A stretch of 64,000 nucleotides of DNA from the NCBI GenBank assembly GCA_051162045.1, contig JBISDI010000017.1; one strand, written 5' to 3'. The notes under the pieces were generated by a model, which was not told where the DNA came from, did no database searches, and saw only the letters and a program-made list of their open reading frames with translations. This DNA comes from Anaerozeibacter quisquiliarum. Lineage in GTDB: Bacteria > Bacillota > Clostridia > Christensenellales > Aristaeellaceae. Of the stretch, positions 1 through 8,382 are shown piece by piece. The first letter of the stretch is position 1. Each line of letters begins with the position of its first letter. Position numbers and translations under genes: made by a program.

Positions 1-44
1 ACAAAAACGCCCCGGAGCCCAGCAACCACGGGCTTTTCATAGGG

Positions 45-73
45 AAAGGCCCGTCCTCATTGGACGGGCCTTT
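45..73 (-). terminator. Terminator after tRNA-Leu
   Basis: A 12-bp GC-rich stem (AAAGGCCCGTCC / GGACGGGCCTTT) with a 5-nt loop lies directly 3' of the tRNA on the minus strand and ends in a short T tract. It fits an intrinsic terminator for the tRNA transcript. Confidence 0.75.
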
Positions 74-158
74 TGGTGCGGTCGACGGGACTTGAACCCG
101 TACTCCTTGCAGAACACGCCCCTCAAACGTGCGCGTATGCCAATTCCGCCACGACCGC
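74..158 (-). tRNA. tRNA-Leu (anticodon GAG)
   Basis: On the minus strand this folds as an 85-nt class II tRNA. The 7-bp acceptor stem is GCGGTCG/CGACCGC with discriminator A and an encoded CCA end. The T arm contains GGGTTCAAGTCCC, the variable arm is long, and the anticodon stem CACGT/GCGTG closes the loop TTGAGGG. The anticodon is therefore GAG, reading CUC and CUU leucine codons. It has its own consensus promoter upstream and a terminator immediately downstream, so it is a single-gene unit. Confidence 0.97.
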
Positions 159-180
159 ATGTCGCTGTGCAACAGAGATC

Positions 181-209
181 ATTATACCGGGAGCGCGACC
201 GTTTGTCAA
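181..209 (-). promoter_or_regulatory. Consensus promoter of tRNA-Leu
   Basis: Minus strand TTGACA (204-209), a 17-bp spacer and TATAAT (181-186): a perfect sigma-A promoter ending 22 bp before the mature tRNA 5' end. Confidence 0.9.
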
Positions 210-243
210 CAGATTTTGTGGCAAAAAACAAGACATCCCCGGG

Positions 244-272
244 TTGCCAATACCCGGGCGGTGCGCTATACT
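244..272 (+). promoter_or_regulatory. Promoter of the D-lyxose isomerase-like gene
   Basis: TTGCCA (244-249), a 17-bp spacer and TATACT (267-272), about 37 bp before the ATG at 309. It is divergent from the tRNA promoter. Confidence 0.75.
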
Positions 273-308
273 TATGTGGCATACCGACAAAATGGGGAGG
301 ATTGCATC

Positions 309-1004
309 ATGAAACGATCGGAAGTCAACGCCTGGATTCGCTGGTCGAACGAGTTGCTTGAGAAAAACAACATCCGCCTGCCCGAGCTGGCCTACTGGTC
401 GCTCGACGAGTGGCGCGCGCATAAGGATCGGATCGGGGGCATCCGCAAGACGATGCTGGGCTGGGACATCAGTGATTACGGCCGCGGCGAATTCGAGCGG
501 CTGGGCGCGGTGCTGTTCACGGTGCGCAACGGCCTGGTTACCGACCCGTCGGTCGGCGTGCCCTACTGCGAGAAGTACATCCTGATGAAGGACGGCCAGC
601 GCCTGCCCAAGCACTACCATGTCTACAAGACCGAGGATATCATCAACCGCGCCGGCGGCACGCTGGCGCTGACGCTCTACGCCGTCGATCCCTTGACCGG
701 CCGCGAGACCGGCGAGCCGGTCAGCGTGTACATGGACGGCATCGAACACACCTTCAAGACCGGCGAGACCATCTTGGTCAACAAGGGCGGAAGCGTCACC
801 CTGCCGCCCTACGTCGCGCACATCTTCGGGCCCCTGCCCGGCGGCGGCGACCTGGTGGTCGGCGAGGTCTCCAAGATCAACGACGACGTGACCGACAACT
901 ACTTCCTCGAGGAGATCGCCCGCTTCGCCGAGATCGAGGAAGACGAAGCCCCGCTGCATCCGCTGTGCAACGAGTACGACGCGCTGCTGGCGCGGGTGGA
1001 ATGA
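309..1004 (+). CDS. D-lyxose ketol-isomerase family protein
   Basis: A 231-residue cupin-fold sugar isomerase of the D-lyxose/D-mannose isomerase (YdaE-like) family, a cytosolic metal-dependent enzyme that interconverts D-lyxose and D-xylulose, or D-mannose and D-fructose. Likely metal ligands are H102 and H104 in the KHYHVYKTED stretch, E109, and H171 in YVAHIFGP. The ATG at 309 is preferred because GGGGAGG precedes it. An upstream ATG at 129 keeps the frame open but falls inside the tRNA gene. It is a single-gene unit with its own promoter. Its TGA stop lies in the left end of a palindromic element shared with the convergent sdpI-like gene. Family assignment is firm; the exact substrate is inferred. 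Confidence 0.88.
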   Translation: MKRSEVNAWIRWSNELLEKNNIRLPELAYWSLDEWRAHKDRIGGIRKTMLGWDISDYGRGEFERLGAVLFTVRNGLVTDPSVGVPYCEKYILMKDGQRLPKHYHVYKTEDIINRAGGTLALTLYAVDPLTGRETGEPVSVYMDGIEHTFKTGETILVNKGGSVTLPPYVAHIFGPLPGGGDLVVGEVSKINDDVTDNYFLEEIARFAEIEEDEAPLHPLCNEYDALLARVE

Positions 1005-1122
1005 AATTTACCCTGAGGGCAAGCGAAACGCGCCCATAGCGCGCGAAATGTGTTGAGGCACATGGGAGAGGGCGCCCTCCCATGTGCCTCAACGCATTTC
1101 ACACCGAGCAGCGATATTTCAT
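1001..1122. repeat. ATGAAAT-ended palindromic element, copy A
   Basis: A 122-bp segment bounded by ATGAAAT and ATTTCAT that fills the gap between two convergent genes. Its core is a 24-bp inverted repeat with one mismatch (1047-1070 / 1077-1100; arms start GAAATGTGTTGAGGCAC). The left ATGAAAT contains the TGA stop of the isomerase gene, and the right ATTTCAT contains, on the minus strand, the TGA stop of the sdpI-like gene. Copy B at 14893-14973 shares both ends and the CGATATTTCAT right flank. It may act as a bidirectional terminator or be a small mobile repeat; which of these is not known. Confidence 0.7.
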
Positions 1123-1775
1123 TCGGCCTCATGCCGCTGCTTATACAGCCCCCGAGCATAGAAGACCGGCAGCAGCACGAAGACCGCCAGCGCGCCGAAG
1201 AACAGGATAAACGCGGCTTTTTCGTGTCCGGCCACCCCGGCGAGCCCCCCGGCGATCATCACCGCGCCCAGCGCCACGCCCGCGTAGCCCATCAGCCGGT
1301 GCGTCTTGTTCCACACCACCTCGTCCTTGAGCGTCCAGAGAATCTTGAAGCCCAGGGTGCGGTTTCGCTTAACCTTGCCCATCAGGTTGCTCATATACAC
1401 CATCAGCAGGCCGAGCGCCACGAAGATCAGGCTGAAATGCCGGGGCTGGACGTGCTCGCCCGAGCGAGCGGCCAGCAGCGCCACCCAACCCACGGCCCCC
1501 AGCGCCAGCGCGATCATCGGGATGAGCCGATCCTCGACCGCCCGGTTGCACACAATGCGCTCGTTGTGCCTCGTCAGGCGGATGTACAGCAAATATAGCC
1601 CCATCACCAGCAGCGGCAGCGCGCCCGTGAGCAGGTACCACCAGCGGCTGCCCAGCCGGTCGACTTCGCCCATAAGATTGAAATGCACCGGCACGGTGTC
1701 AGGCAGCGCGCCGATCACCCAGACCGCCAGCAGCAGGTTCACAACCGCCAGCAAAAAATACAGCATGCGTTTCAT
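1119..1775 (-). CDS. sdpI: SdpI family membrane protein
   Basis: A 218-residue integral membrane protein with an N-terminal DUF1648 segment (residues about 12-50, with PDTVPVHFN) followed by SdpI-type helices, about six hydrophobic spans in all. In Bacillus subtilis SdpI is the immunity protein against the SdpC toxin and sequesters the repressor SdpR at the membrane. Here the gene starts inside the stop of the upstream ArsR-type gene (ATGA overlap, 1772-1775), so the pair is translationally coupled as in the sdpRI operon. No sdpABC toxin genes are in the window. Its TGA stop is formed by the palindromic element at 1001-1122. Confidence 0.88.
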   Translation of the reverse strand: MKRMLYFLLAVVNLLLAVWVIGALPDTVPVHFNLMGEVDRLGSRWWYLLTGALPLLVMGLYLLYIRLTRHNERIVCNRAVEDRLIPMIALALGAVGWVALLAARSGEHVQPRHFSLIFVALGLLMVYMSNLMGKVKRNRTLGFKILWTLKDEVVWNKTHRLMGYAGVALGAVMIAGGLAGVAGHEKAAFILFFGALAVFVLLPVFYARGLYKQRHEAE

Positions 1776-2041
1776 GATTCCTCGCCCCTTCCCGTCAGGT
1801 TGGCCAGCAATTCCATCAGGTCCTCGAGCACGCTGGTGCTCAGCGCGTACACCACGTTTTGCCCTGCCTTGGTCGCGCGCACCAGCCCCGCTTGCTTCAG
1901 GATGCTCAGGTGGTGGCTGATCGACGGCTTGCTCATGTCAAACCGCGCCGCGATTTCGCCCGCGTTCATGTCGCCTACGCGCAGCATTTCGAGAATCGCC
2001 CGCCGCGTCGGGTCGCCCATCGCGTTCCAGGCATCGCCCAT
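1772..2041 (-). CDS. sdpR: ArsR-family autorepressor (SdpR-like)
   Basis: An 89-residue winged-helix repressor. DPTRRAILEML opens the first helices and DMSKPSISHHLSILKQAGLV is the recognition helix region, typical of SdpR. It lacks the metal-binding ELCVCDL box, so direct metal sensing is unlikely. The ATG at 2041 is preferred over 2059 because AAGGGGG lies 8 nt before it, whereas that motif falls inside the coding region if 2059 is used. The gene precedes and overlaps sdpI. A palindrome just downstream of the -10 is the probable autoregulatory operator. Confidence 0.87.
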   Translation of the reverse strand: MGDAWNAMGDPTRRAILEMLRVGDMNAGEIAARFDMSKPSISHHLSILKQAGLVRATKAGQNVVYALSTSVLEDLMELLANLTGRGEES

Positions 2042-2060
2042 GCCGTTCGCCCCCTTCATT

Positions 2061-2120
2061 TAGATATTTAGAAGATTATCTAACTAAACCAATTATATGC
2101 GCCGCCCCCGCCGTTGTCAA
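2061..2120 (-). promoter_or_regulatory. Consensus promoter and operator of sdpRI
   Basis: Minus strand TTGACA (2115-2120), a 17-bp spacer and TATAAT (2092-2097). An inverted repeat TAGATA-N10-TATCTA at 2061-2082 covers the expected start site and early leader. A perfect promoter with an overlapping operator fits tight autorepression by the ArsR-type protein. Confidence 0.85.
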
Positions 2121-2164
2121 GCGGGGCGGCGCGATTTAACGAAGTTGCAAGCGGGGTAGACCGA

Positions 2165-4159
2165 CTACGCGAAGCCCGGCGGCAATTGCTCGAACGCGTC
2201 GACCGGCTGGCCGCACGCGCCCCTCTGGCAGGGGTAGAGCCGCGCGCCCGCGGCGGGCAGGGGATAGTCGGCGGTGAAGGGCGCGAGGCGATCGAGCGCT
2301 TGGGCGTTGCCCGGCGTTTTGACGAGGACGTACAGCGCCCGGTCGCCCGAGGCCGACAGGCGTTCGCGCACGACACGCGCCGCGTCCTCGTCCGCGCAGG
2401 CGCACACCAATTCGCGCGAGGGGGTCAAGTGGCGCGCCGCGACCAGCAGCGCGAACGCGCAAGCCCCCGGGTGGCTGCGCGCCGCGGCGCACAGCGTGCG
2501 CAGCTGCCGCTCGGCGGCCTCGCGCCAACGCGGTTGGGCGGTGTAGCGACCCAGCTCCAGCATTGCCAGCGCGGCCACCGCGTTGCCCGAGGGCATAGCG
2601 CCGTCGTAGAATTCCTTGGGCCGATGGATCAGCCCGGCGTCCGCCGCGTTCAGGAAGAAGCCGCCGTTTTCGGCGTCACGGAACCGTTCGACCAAGATAC
2701 GGGCCAGCGCCTCGGCCGCGATAAGCAGCGACGGGTCGAGCGCGGCGCGGTACAGCTCGATCAGCCCCCAGGCCAGAAAGGCGTAGTCGTCGAGCAGCCC
2801 GTCGCCCGCCGCCTGGCCGTCCGCCCAGCGGATGAACAGCCGTCCGTCGGCATCTTGCATGTGCGCCCGGATGAAATCCCACGCCTTAAGCGCCGCGTCG
2901 CGGTAGCGTGGGGCGTTCAACGCCCGGGCGGCGCGCGAGAGCGCCGCGATCATCAGAGCGTTCCAGGCGGTCAGCACCTTGCGGTCGGTGCCCAGCGCCA
3001 TGCGGTCCTTGCGGTAGGCGTAGAGCGCCGCTCGGGCCGGAGCGAGCGCCGCGTCGTCGCCCTCCCAGCCTTCGTTGCCCAGCAGGTTCAGGATGTTGCG
3101 CCCCTCGAAATTGCCCGCTTCCGTTGCGCCGTACCAATCGGCCAACTCGGGTCCGGCCACGCGCTCCAGCTCCGCGCGCTCGAACAAATAGAACGCGCCT
3201 TCGCCGCCCTCGCTGTCGGCGTCCTGCGCGCTGAAGAAGCCGCCGCCCTCGCTCGTCAGCTCGCGCAGCACGTAGTCCGCCGTGCGCTCGGCCGCGACGC
3301 GATAGACCTTTCGCCCGGTCAGCGCATATGCCTCGGCGTAGGCGTAGGTCAAAAGCGCGTTGTCGTAGAGCATCTTCTCGAAGTGGGGGATCAGCCAGCG
3401 TCGGTCGGTGGCGTAGCGCGCGAACCCGCCGCCGACGTGGTCGAACAACCCGCCGCGGTACATCATCGCAAGCTGCCGCTCCGCCATAGGCAGCGCCTCG
3501 GCATCATCCGGCGCCTGTTCCATCAACAGCAGCAGATTTTGCGGCATCGGAAACCGGGGCGGCGCGCCGAAGCCGCCGTCCTTCGCGTCAAACGAGCGCT
3601 TGAGTCCGTCTACCGCGCGCGCAATCAGCGCCCGGTCGGGCGCTCGCTCGCCGGGGTTTTCCTCCCTGGCGAGGTGCTCGGCCAGCCGGGCGCCCGACGC
3701 CTCCACCGCCGCGCGGTCCTCCCGCCACAGCTTGGTCGCGCGCCGGAGCAGGCTCATCAACTGGGGCTTCGTCAGGTAGGTGCCGGCGAAGAACGGCCGG
3801 CCCTCGCTCGTCGCCAGCACGGTCAGCGGCCAGCCGCCAGATAAGTTCATCGCCATGCAGGCGTCCATGTACACCTTGTCGATGTCGGGCCGTTCTTCGC
3901 GGTCGAGCTTGATTGCGACGTAACCCTCGCGCAGCCATTGCGCCACTTCCTCGTCCTCGAACGACTCGTGGGCCATGACGTGGCACCAGTGGCAAGTGGA
4001 ATACCCGATGGACAGGAAGACCATCTTGTCTTCGCGCCGTGCTTCTTCAAAAGCGTCGTCCCGCCACGGCCACCAATCGACGGGGTTGCTTGCGTGCTGC
4101 AGCAGGTAGGGGGATTTTTCATTGGCCAATCTGTTGAGGGTTGCATTTTTGTGGGTCAT
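2165..4159 (-). CDS. DUF255 thioredoxin-fold protein (YyaL/SPATA20 family)
   Basis: A 664-residue cytosolic protein of the YyaL/spermatogenesis-associated protein 20 family. Residues about 5-165 form a thioredoxin-like DUF255 domain with the conserved NEKSPYLLQHASNPVDWW start and the CxxC in STCHWCHVM (C56, C59). The rest is an (alpha/alpha)6 barrel resembling N-acylglucosamine epimerase/glycosidase folds. Length is normal for the family. The biochemical role is not established; a redox or carbohydrate-linked function is usually inferred. AGGTGATC precedes the ATG at 4159. A decayed copy of its N-terminus lies at 8025-8198. Confidence 0.93.
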   Translation of the reverse strand: MTHKNATLNRLANEKSPYLLQHASNPVDWWPWRDDAFEEARREDKMVFLSIGYSTCHWCHVMAHESFEDEEVAQWLREGYVAIKLDREERPDIDKVYMDACMAMNLSGGWPLTVLATSEGRPFFAGTYLTKPQLMSLLRRATKLWREDRAAVEASGARLAEHLAREENPGERAPDRALIARAVDGLKRSFDAKDGGFGAPPRFPMPQNLLLLMEQAPDDAEALPMAERQLAMMYRGGLFDHVGGGFARYATDRRWLIPHFEKMLYDNALLTYAYAEAYALTGRKVYRVAAERTADYVLRELTSEGGGFFSAQDADSEGGEGAFYLFERAELERVAGPELADWYGATEAGNFEGRNILNLLGNEGWEGDDAALAPARAALYAYRKDRMALGTDRKVLTAWNALMIAALSRAARALNAPRYRDAALKAWDFIRAHMQDADGRLFIRWADGQAAGDGLLDDYAFLAWGLIELYRAALDPSLLIAAEALARILVERFRDAENGGFFLNAADAGLIHRPKEFYDGAMPSGNAVAALAMLELGRYTAQPRWREAAERQLRTLCAAARSHPGACAFALLVAARHLTPSRELVCACADEDAARVVRERLSASGDRALYVLVKTPGNAQALDRLAPFTADYPLPAAGARLYPCQRGACGQPVDAFEQLPPGFA

Positions 4160-4316
4160 TTGGGATCACCTTCTATATCAAAAACTATAGTCATGCTTTT
4201 ATTATCACCATTTTTCGCCCGCTCCATTCTATGGATCATGGTTAAGAGCATTTGTTACAACTTATTGAATATCCTCAGCGTCATATGTGGTACACTACAC
4301 CCGCGGAGGTGTGGAG

Positions 4317-4976
4317 ATGAAGCACATACTCATCGTAGAAGACGAGCGTCCGATCAACGATCTTATGGAGATGAGCCTGCGCATTGCAGGATACCGTGTC
4401 ACGCAGGTTTTTAATGGGTCTGAGGCTTTGGATGCGCTGAACACGCACTCGTTTGACCTGATGCTGCTCGATCTGATGTTACCTGGTATTGACGGCCTTG
4501 ATTTACTGAAGCACATCCGTGAACGGCGCTTGCCGGTGATTATCGTCTCTGCGCGAATAAACCTCGCGGATCGGGTCAATGGGTTGGCGCAGGGCGCGGA
4601 CGATTATTTGGTGAAGCCATTTGAACCGCTGGAGTTGGTTGCGCGCGTGGAGGCGCTACTCAGACGCGCATCACCGGGTGCGTCCGAAATCCATCTGCGC
4701 GGCCTGACCATTCACCCAGATGAGCAGCGCGTTCGGCGCGATGGCTGTGAGATCGCGCTTACCAACCTCGAATTCCAACTGTTGATGGCGTTTGTCCGCC
4801 GCCCGGGGGTCGTGTTTTCGCGTGAACAGCTGTTGGCACAGGTGTGGGGCATCGATTATATGGGCGAGACGCGCACTGTGGACGTACATATCCAGCGCCT
4901 GAGAAAAAAGCTTAATTGGGAGCGGGTGATCACGACCGCGCACCGGTCGGGCTATCGATTGGAGGAAGAAGAATGA
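4317..4976 (+). CDS. OmpR/PhoB-family response regulator
   Basis: A 219-residue two-component regulator. The receiver domain (1-115) has the acidic pair E8-D9-E10, phospho-acceptor D52 in LLDLMLPG, and the switch lysine in DYLVKPFEP. The C-terminal winged helix (about 125-219) has the LTNLEFQLL and TVDVHIQRLRKKL signatures of OmpR-type DNA binding. The ATG at 4317 is chosen over an upstream ATG at 4287 because GGAGGTGTGGAG directly precedes it. It overlaps the histidine kinase gene by ATGA, forming a coupled three-gene operon with 4973-6418 and 6415-7863. The target genes are unknown; the third gene is the obvious candidate. Confidence 0.94.
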   Translation: MKHILIVEDERPINDLMEMSLRIAGYRVTQVFNGSEALDALNTHSFDLMLLDLMLPGIDGLDLLKHIRERRLPVIIVSARINLADRVNGLAQGADDYLVKPFEPLELVARVEALLRRASPGASEIHLRGLTIHPDEQRVRRDGCEIALTNLEFQLLMAFVRRPGVVFSREQLLAQVWGIDYMGETRTVDVHIQRLRKKLNWERVITTAHRSGYRLEEEE

Positions 4977-6418
4977 GCTTCCGATCGAAGTTGCTGCTGT
5001 GCGTCCTGCTGCTGGTAACCATCACGCTGGATGCTTGTCTGTTGCTGGCGGTGCGCCAAAGCACACAATTGAATTTGGACCGCGAGCGGGCGCGCGCACT
5101 GGCAAGCCATTATGATTTGATTCGGTCCGCGTCCGGCCATCTGCACTCGCTCCCAGACAGTGCGGACGCGATGAACACACTGCCGCTGGTTCATAACCTG
5201 CTGGTGCGCAATCTGGCCGGTGCGAGGCTTAGCTGGTATGTGGATGGTTTACCGGCGCTGAATGATGCGCCGGCATCCGTGCCGGAAGAGCTGCTTGAAG
5301 CGGATGGGCTCCGGCGCACCGTCGTCAGTGGCGGGTGGCTATATGCGGCGTCCAGCCTGCCCACGCCTTATCAGAACATCACACTGCTCAGCGCCACAAG
5401 CCTGCTACCGCTGATGGAGAGAAACAGGCAACTTACACAGCAGATGCTGATCATGGCGATGGCCGCTTCGGCGCTTTTGCTGCTATTGTCCTGGGTGCTG
5501 CTGTCCGGCCTGCTCGCGCCCGTTGCGCGACTGTCGGGTGCCATGCGCCGGGCAATGGACGGAGATTTTTCCGTGCGGGTCAAGGTTAAGGGAAATAGCG
5601 AGTTGGCGCAGCTATCGCGCGGGTTTAATCGCATGGCACATACGACTGAGCAGCACATCGCGGAGCTTTATGAATCTGTCCAGCGCAGCCAACGGTTCGC
5701 GGACAACTTGGCGCACGAGATGCGCACGCCCGTCACTTCGATAGGCGGTTGCGCGCGCTTGCTGCTGGAGCAGCCGCTAGAGGAGGCTGACCAGCGCAGG
5801 GCGCTTAAGTACATTGCCACAGAGAGCATCAGGATGCAGAAGATGAGCGAGGCGCTGTTGACGCTGGCGGGGATCAGGCAGGACGGCATCCGGCTTGAAC
5901 CTGCGCCTGTGAGCCTCTTGCTTGAGCATGTCGCGCAAGCAACCGCACCGGAGCTTGATCAGAAGCATTTGCGCCTATGTGTCACTTGCCAGTTGGATAA
6001 TCTGATCTGCGACGCGGCGCTGATCGAGGCCTTGCTGATCAACCTGATCGTGAACAGCGTGCGCGCGTCCGAACCCAATGGGCAGATAAAACTGAGCGCC
6101 GGGATACACCATGGCGCGGCATGCCTTACGGTCAGCGATCGTGGGCGTGGCATGACAGAGGAACAAGCCAATCACGCCACGGAGCCCTTTTACCGCACCG
6201 ACAGAGCGCGCTCCCGCGAGCATGGCGGCGCAGGGCTGGGGCTGGCGCTCGTGAATCAGATTGCGCAGGCGCATGGTGCGACGCTCCACATTGAAAGCGC
6301 GCCGGGTAGCGGCACCACGGTCCGGGTCGAGTTTACAGCCCACTTACAACCGTGTGAGGACGCGGTTACACCAAATCCCCTAAACTTGAACCATAGAAAG
6401 GGGATGCGACAAACATGA
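4973..6418 (+). CDS. Sensor histidine kinase with HAMP domain
   Basis: A 481-residue membrane kinase and partner of the preceding regulator. Membrane span 1 is about residues 6-27, an extracytoplasmic sensor loop runs about 28-155, and span 2 is about 158-182. HAMP is about 183-235. The H box FADNLAHEMRTPVTSIGG places phospho-acceptor H248, and the HATPase_c domain has the N box NLIVNSVRAS, G1 DRGRGM and G2 GGAGLGLAL. It starts inside the stop of the response regulator and ends with ATGA over the next gene. The ligand is unknown; the extracellular loop shows no cache or other sensor domain I recognise. Confidence 0.93.
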   Translation: MSFRSKLLLCVLLLVTITLDACLLLAVRQSTQLNLDRERARALASHYDLIRSASGHLHSLPDSADAMNTLPLVHNLLVRNLAGARLSWYVDGLPALNDAPASVPEELLEADGLRRTVVSGGWLYAASSLPTPYQNITLLSATSLLPLMERNRQLTQQMLIMAMAASALLLLLSWVLLSGLLAPVARLSGAMRRAMDGDFSVRVKVKGNSELAQLSRGFNRMAHTTEQHIAELYESVQRSQRFADNLAHEMRTPVTSIGGCARLLLEQPLEEADQRRALKYIATESIRMQKMSEALLTLAGIRQDGIRLEPAPVSLLLEHVAQATAPELDQKHLRLCVTCQLDNLICDAALIEALLINLIVNSVRASEPNGQIKLSAGIHHGAACLTVSDRGRGMTEEQANHATEPFYRTDRARSREHGGAGLGLALVNQIAQAHGATLHIESAPGSGTTVRVEFTAHLQPCEDAVTPNPLNLNHRKGMRQT

Positions 6419-7863
6419 AGAACAAGCATGGAATCCTGTCTGTGCTGTTGGCACTGGCTCTACTGTTGGGCAACGCGCTGATACTGCCCCGGCTATTGGC
6501 ATACGCGCAGGGGTTGCCGGACGGCGAGGTGGTCACGCAGCAACCCGCGGCGGGCGGCGAGCGCGTACCACTGCCGAAGTTGCCGGAGGGATTTGGGGAA
6601 CCGTACAAACTGGCGTTTTCGCGGCCGTTGAGCGAAGGCGAACAGCAGATTTGGGATGCACTGCTGGCGGAGATGGGCGACGACTACGATACTTGGTCGG
6701 GATATCCCGGCACTGATCTGACATATACCCAGCGGGTATATGACGACCTGATCGAGTTCTGGCGTACGGTATATAATGCGAGCGCATTTGAGCGATATCA
6801 GGAGAAGACCAAGATCGGGGGCGGAGCACCCGGCACGATATTGATCGACTACGGCACGGCCACGGTATGCGTCGGTGATGATCCGCTCACCCGCGAGACC
6901 GCGCTTCCATTGGTGAGAATGATCGCACCGGTCAGCGGCGTTTCGAGGGACGACGTATGCATGTCCGAGCTGGACGTGGCTTTTGAGGATGTTTACTGGC
7001 AATTCAACTGGATGGAGCCGCAAAAGAATGCGTACTATTCTACGACGCGCAGTCTGACCGGCAACGAGTTTTTGAACCAGAGCCGCCTCAAAACCGAGTA
7101 CTTGCTCAGCGGGCTGCGCCCGGGTACGCCATTGGCAATCTCAGAGACGCCGGACGGTAAACTGTGGATGGACGAACAGAACACCATCCACTTGCCCATG
7201 CAGTATGAGTTGACGGACGACGAAATGCTAAACTACATCGAATTGGTGGACTCGCTCACACGTCGGGCGGTACTTCACGAGGTGCCGGATATGATCACTC
7301 AGCAGCAGGCGGAACAGCTCGCCAGGGATTGGGCGAAAAAGCTGTTTGACATGGACACGGGCGAGTTGTTTGTATTCACAGGGCTGTATGACGATGATTT
7401 CTTCGGAGGATCAAATGGTCAGCCTGTCTGGCGGGTGAAAATTGGACCGGAGGACATGTTGATTTGCCAACAACGCGCCGGTGATACGTTCGATGGCTAC
7501 GAGATCATTCTGAATGTCCGGGATGGTACGCTGGATTCGGCGTCGCGATTCCATCATAATGGCAACGTTGGTGTGCGGATGGACAGGACCATTCAAGAGG
7601 TCAAGTCTGATCTGGAAAAGAAGGCCGTTGGAATTACCATGACATTGTTTGAAGGCGGCAAGAAACCGGAGAAGACCGTTATCAACACCTACAGCTTCGT
7701 GGAAGCGAAGAACAGCTGCAACGAAGACGTGGACATGATGCACGAGATCAGTTATGTGGTGAGCATGCCCGATGGCGTTGACCATGAATTGAACTTCACC
7801 ACTTACGATTATGCGCTGACTTATTATCGGTACTGGCCGGATGGCTGCCGGAATATGGGTTAG
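6415..7863 (+). CDS. Secreted or membrane-anchored protein of unknown function in the two-component operon
   Basis: A 482-residue protein I cannot assign to a family. Residues 1-30 form a signal peptide or single anchor (MKNKHG followed by a leucine-rich stretch ending near AYA). The remainder is acidic, aromatic-rich and soluble-looking. A region around residues 290-360 (QQAEQLARDWAKKL ... GQPVWRVKI) resembles the alternating pattern of PepSY-type repeats, but not convincingly. The ATG overlaps the kinase stop (ATGA), so synthesis is coupled to the sensor; an extracytoplasmic partner or output of the system is inferred. A strong terminator follows at 7925. Confidence 0.8.
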   Translation: MKNKHGILSVLLALALLLGNALILPRLLAYAQGLPDGEVVTQQPAAGGERVPLPKLPEGFGEPYKLAFSRPLSEGEQQIWDALLAEMGDDYDTWSGYPGTDLTYTQRVYDDLIEFWRTVYNASAFERYQEKTKIGGGAPGTILIDYGTATVCVGDDPLTRETALPLVRMIAPVSGVSRDDVCMSELDVAFEDVYWQFNWMEPQKNAYYSTTRSLTGNEFLNQSRLKTEYLLSGLRPGTPLAISETPDGKLWMDEQNTIHLPMQYELTDDEMLNYIELVDSLTRRAVLHEVPDMITQQQAEQLARDWAKKLFDMDTGELFVFTGLYDDDFFGGSNGQPVWRVKIGPEDMLICQQRAGDTFDGYEIILNVRDGTLDSASRFHHNGNVGVRMDRTIQEVKSDLEKKAVGITMTLFEGGKKPEKTVINTYSFVEAKNSCNEDVDMMHEISYVVSMPDGVDHELNFTTYDYALTYYRYWPDGCRNMG

Positions 7864-7924
7864 CACACCCATGCAACCAGCCTGAGAAACATCGCCTGAT
7901 GGGTCATGGTTGACGCCCTTTCCA

Positions 7925-7958
7925 AGAGTCCGAAGTCTGATGATTCCGGACTCTTTTT
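7925..7958 (+). terminator. Intrinsic terminator of the two-component operon
   Basis: An 8-bp perfect stem (AGAGTCCG / CGGACTCT) with a 14-nt loop, followed by a T run, 62 bp after the stop at 7863. Confidence 0.85.
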
Positions 7959-8024
7959 CACACCGCCAATGATTCACCTGTTCGAGATGCAAATGAGTAT
8001 GGAATGGCGTCATTGGCGAACATG

Positions 8025-8198
8025 TCACCAGTGACAGGTGGAGCGGCCGATGCTCGGGAATATCGGCTTGTTTTCCCGTCGCGCCTTTACAAAAGCGACA
8101 TCGCCCCGCTCCATCCAATCAACCGGGTTATAGGCGTGCTGAAGCAGATAGGGCGATTTGCTATTGATTAGTCCATTGGGTATTCTGTTACCGTTCAT
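8025..8198 (-). pseudogene. Decayed N-terminal fragment of a second DUF255 gene
   Basis: Starting at ATG 8198, behind an AGGTGATC ribosome site, 58 codons match the start of the intact DUF255 gene at 2165-4159, including SPYLLQHAYNPVDW, RRENK and STCHW. The next codon, which should be the second cysteine of CxxC, is TGA. Two codons of similarity follow before a second stop, and nothing further matches. The rest of the roughly 660-codon gene is absent, so this is a truncated relic and not a functional gene. An in-frame ATG also exists at 8219. Confidence 0.8.
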
Positions 8199-8211
8199 GG
8201 GATCACCTCCT
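8188..8211 (-). repeat. Direct repeat, left copy (ribosome site plus start of the relic)
   Basis: Minus strand GGAGGTGAT-CC-ATGAACGGTAAC. A near copy (about 22 of 24 bases) lies at 9828-9851 in the same orientation. The two copies flank the amidinotransferase gene. Confidence 0.6.
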
Positions 8212-8314
8212 TGCATCACGCAAATTCAAATCCAATATCAATACAATATCATTTCCATTGCGTGCCCAAACAATTCTATCAATAAATCTAAGCATTCTTT
8301 ATGATAGGAAACCG

Positions 8315-8343
8315 TTGATCCCATATGACTTTCATGGTATAAT
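8315..8343 (+). promoter_or_regulatory. Promoter of the amidinotransferase-fold gene
   Basis: TTGATC (8315-8320), a 17-bp spacer and TATAAT (8338-8343), about 40 bp before the ATG at 8383. Confidence 0.75.
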
Positions 8344-8382
8344 GGCATAGAAATGGGAATCAACGCATAGGGGGATGCCACA

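Noticed and set aside
8025..8198. TGA at the second cysteine of CHWC, suggesting a CxxU selenoprotein
   Set aside because: Only two residues of similarity follow (HV) before the sequence diverges and another TGA appears; no SECIS-like hairpin is seen and the rest of the gene is absent, so decay is the simpler reading.
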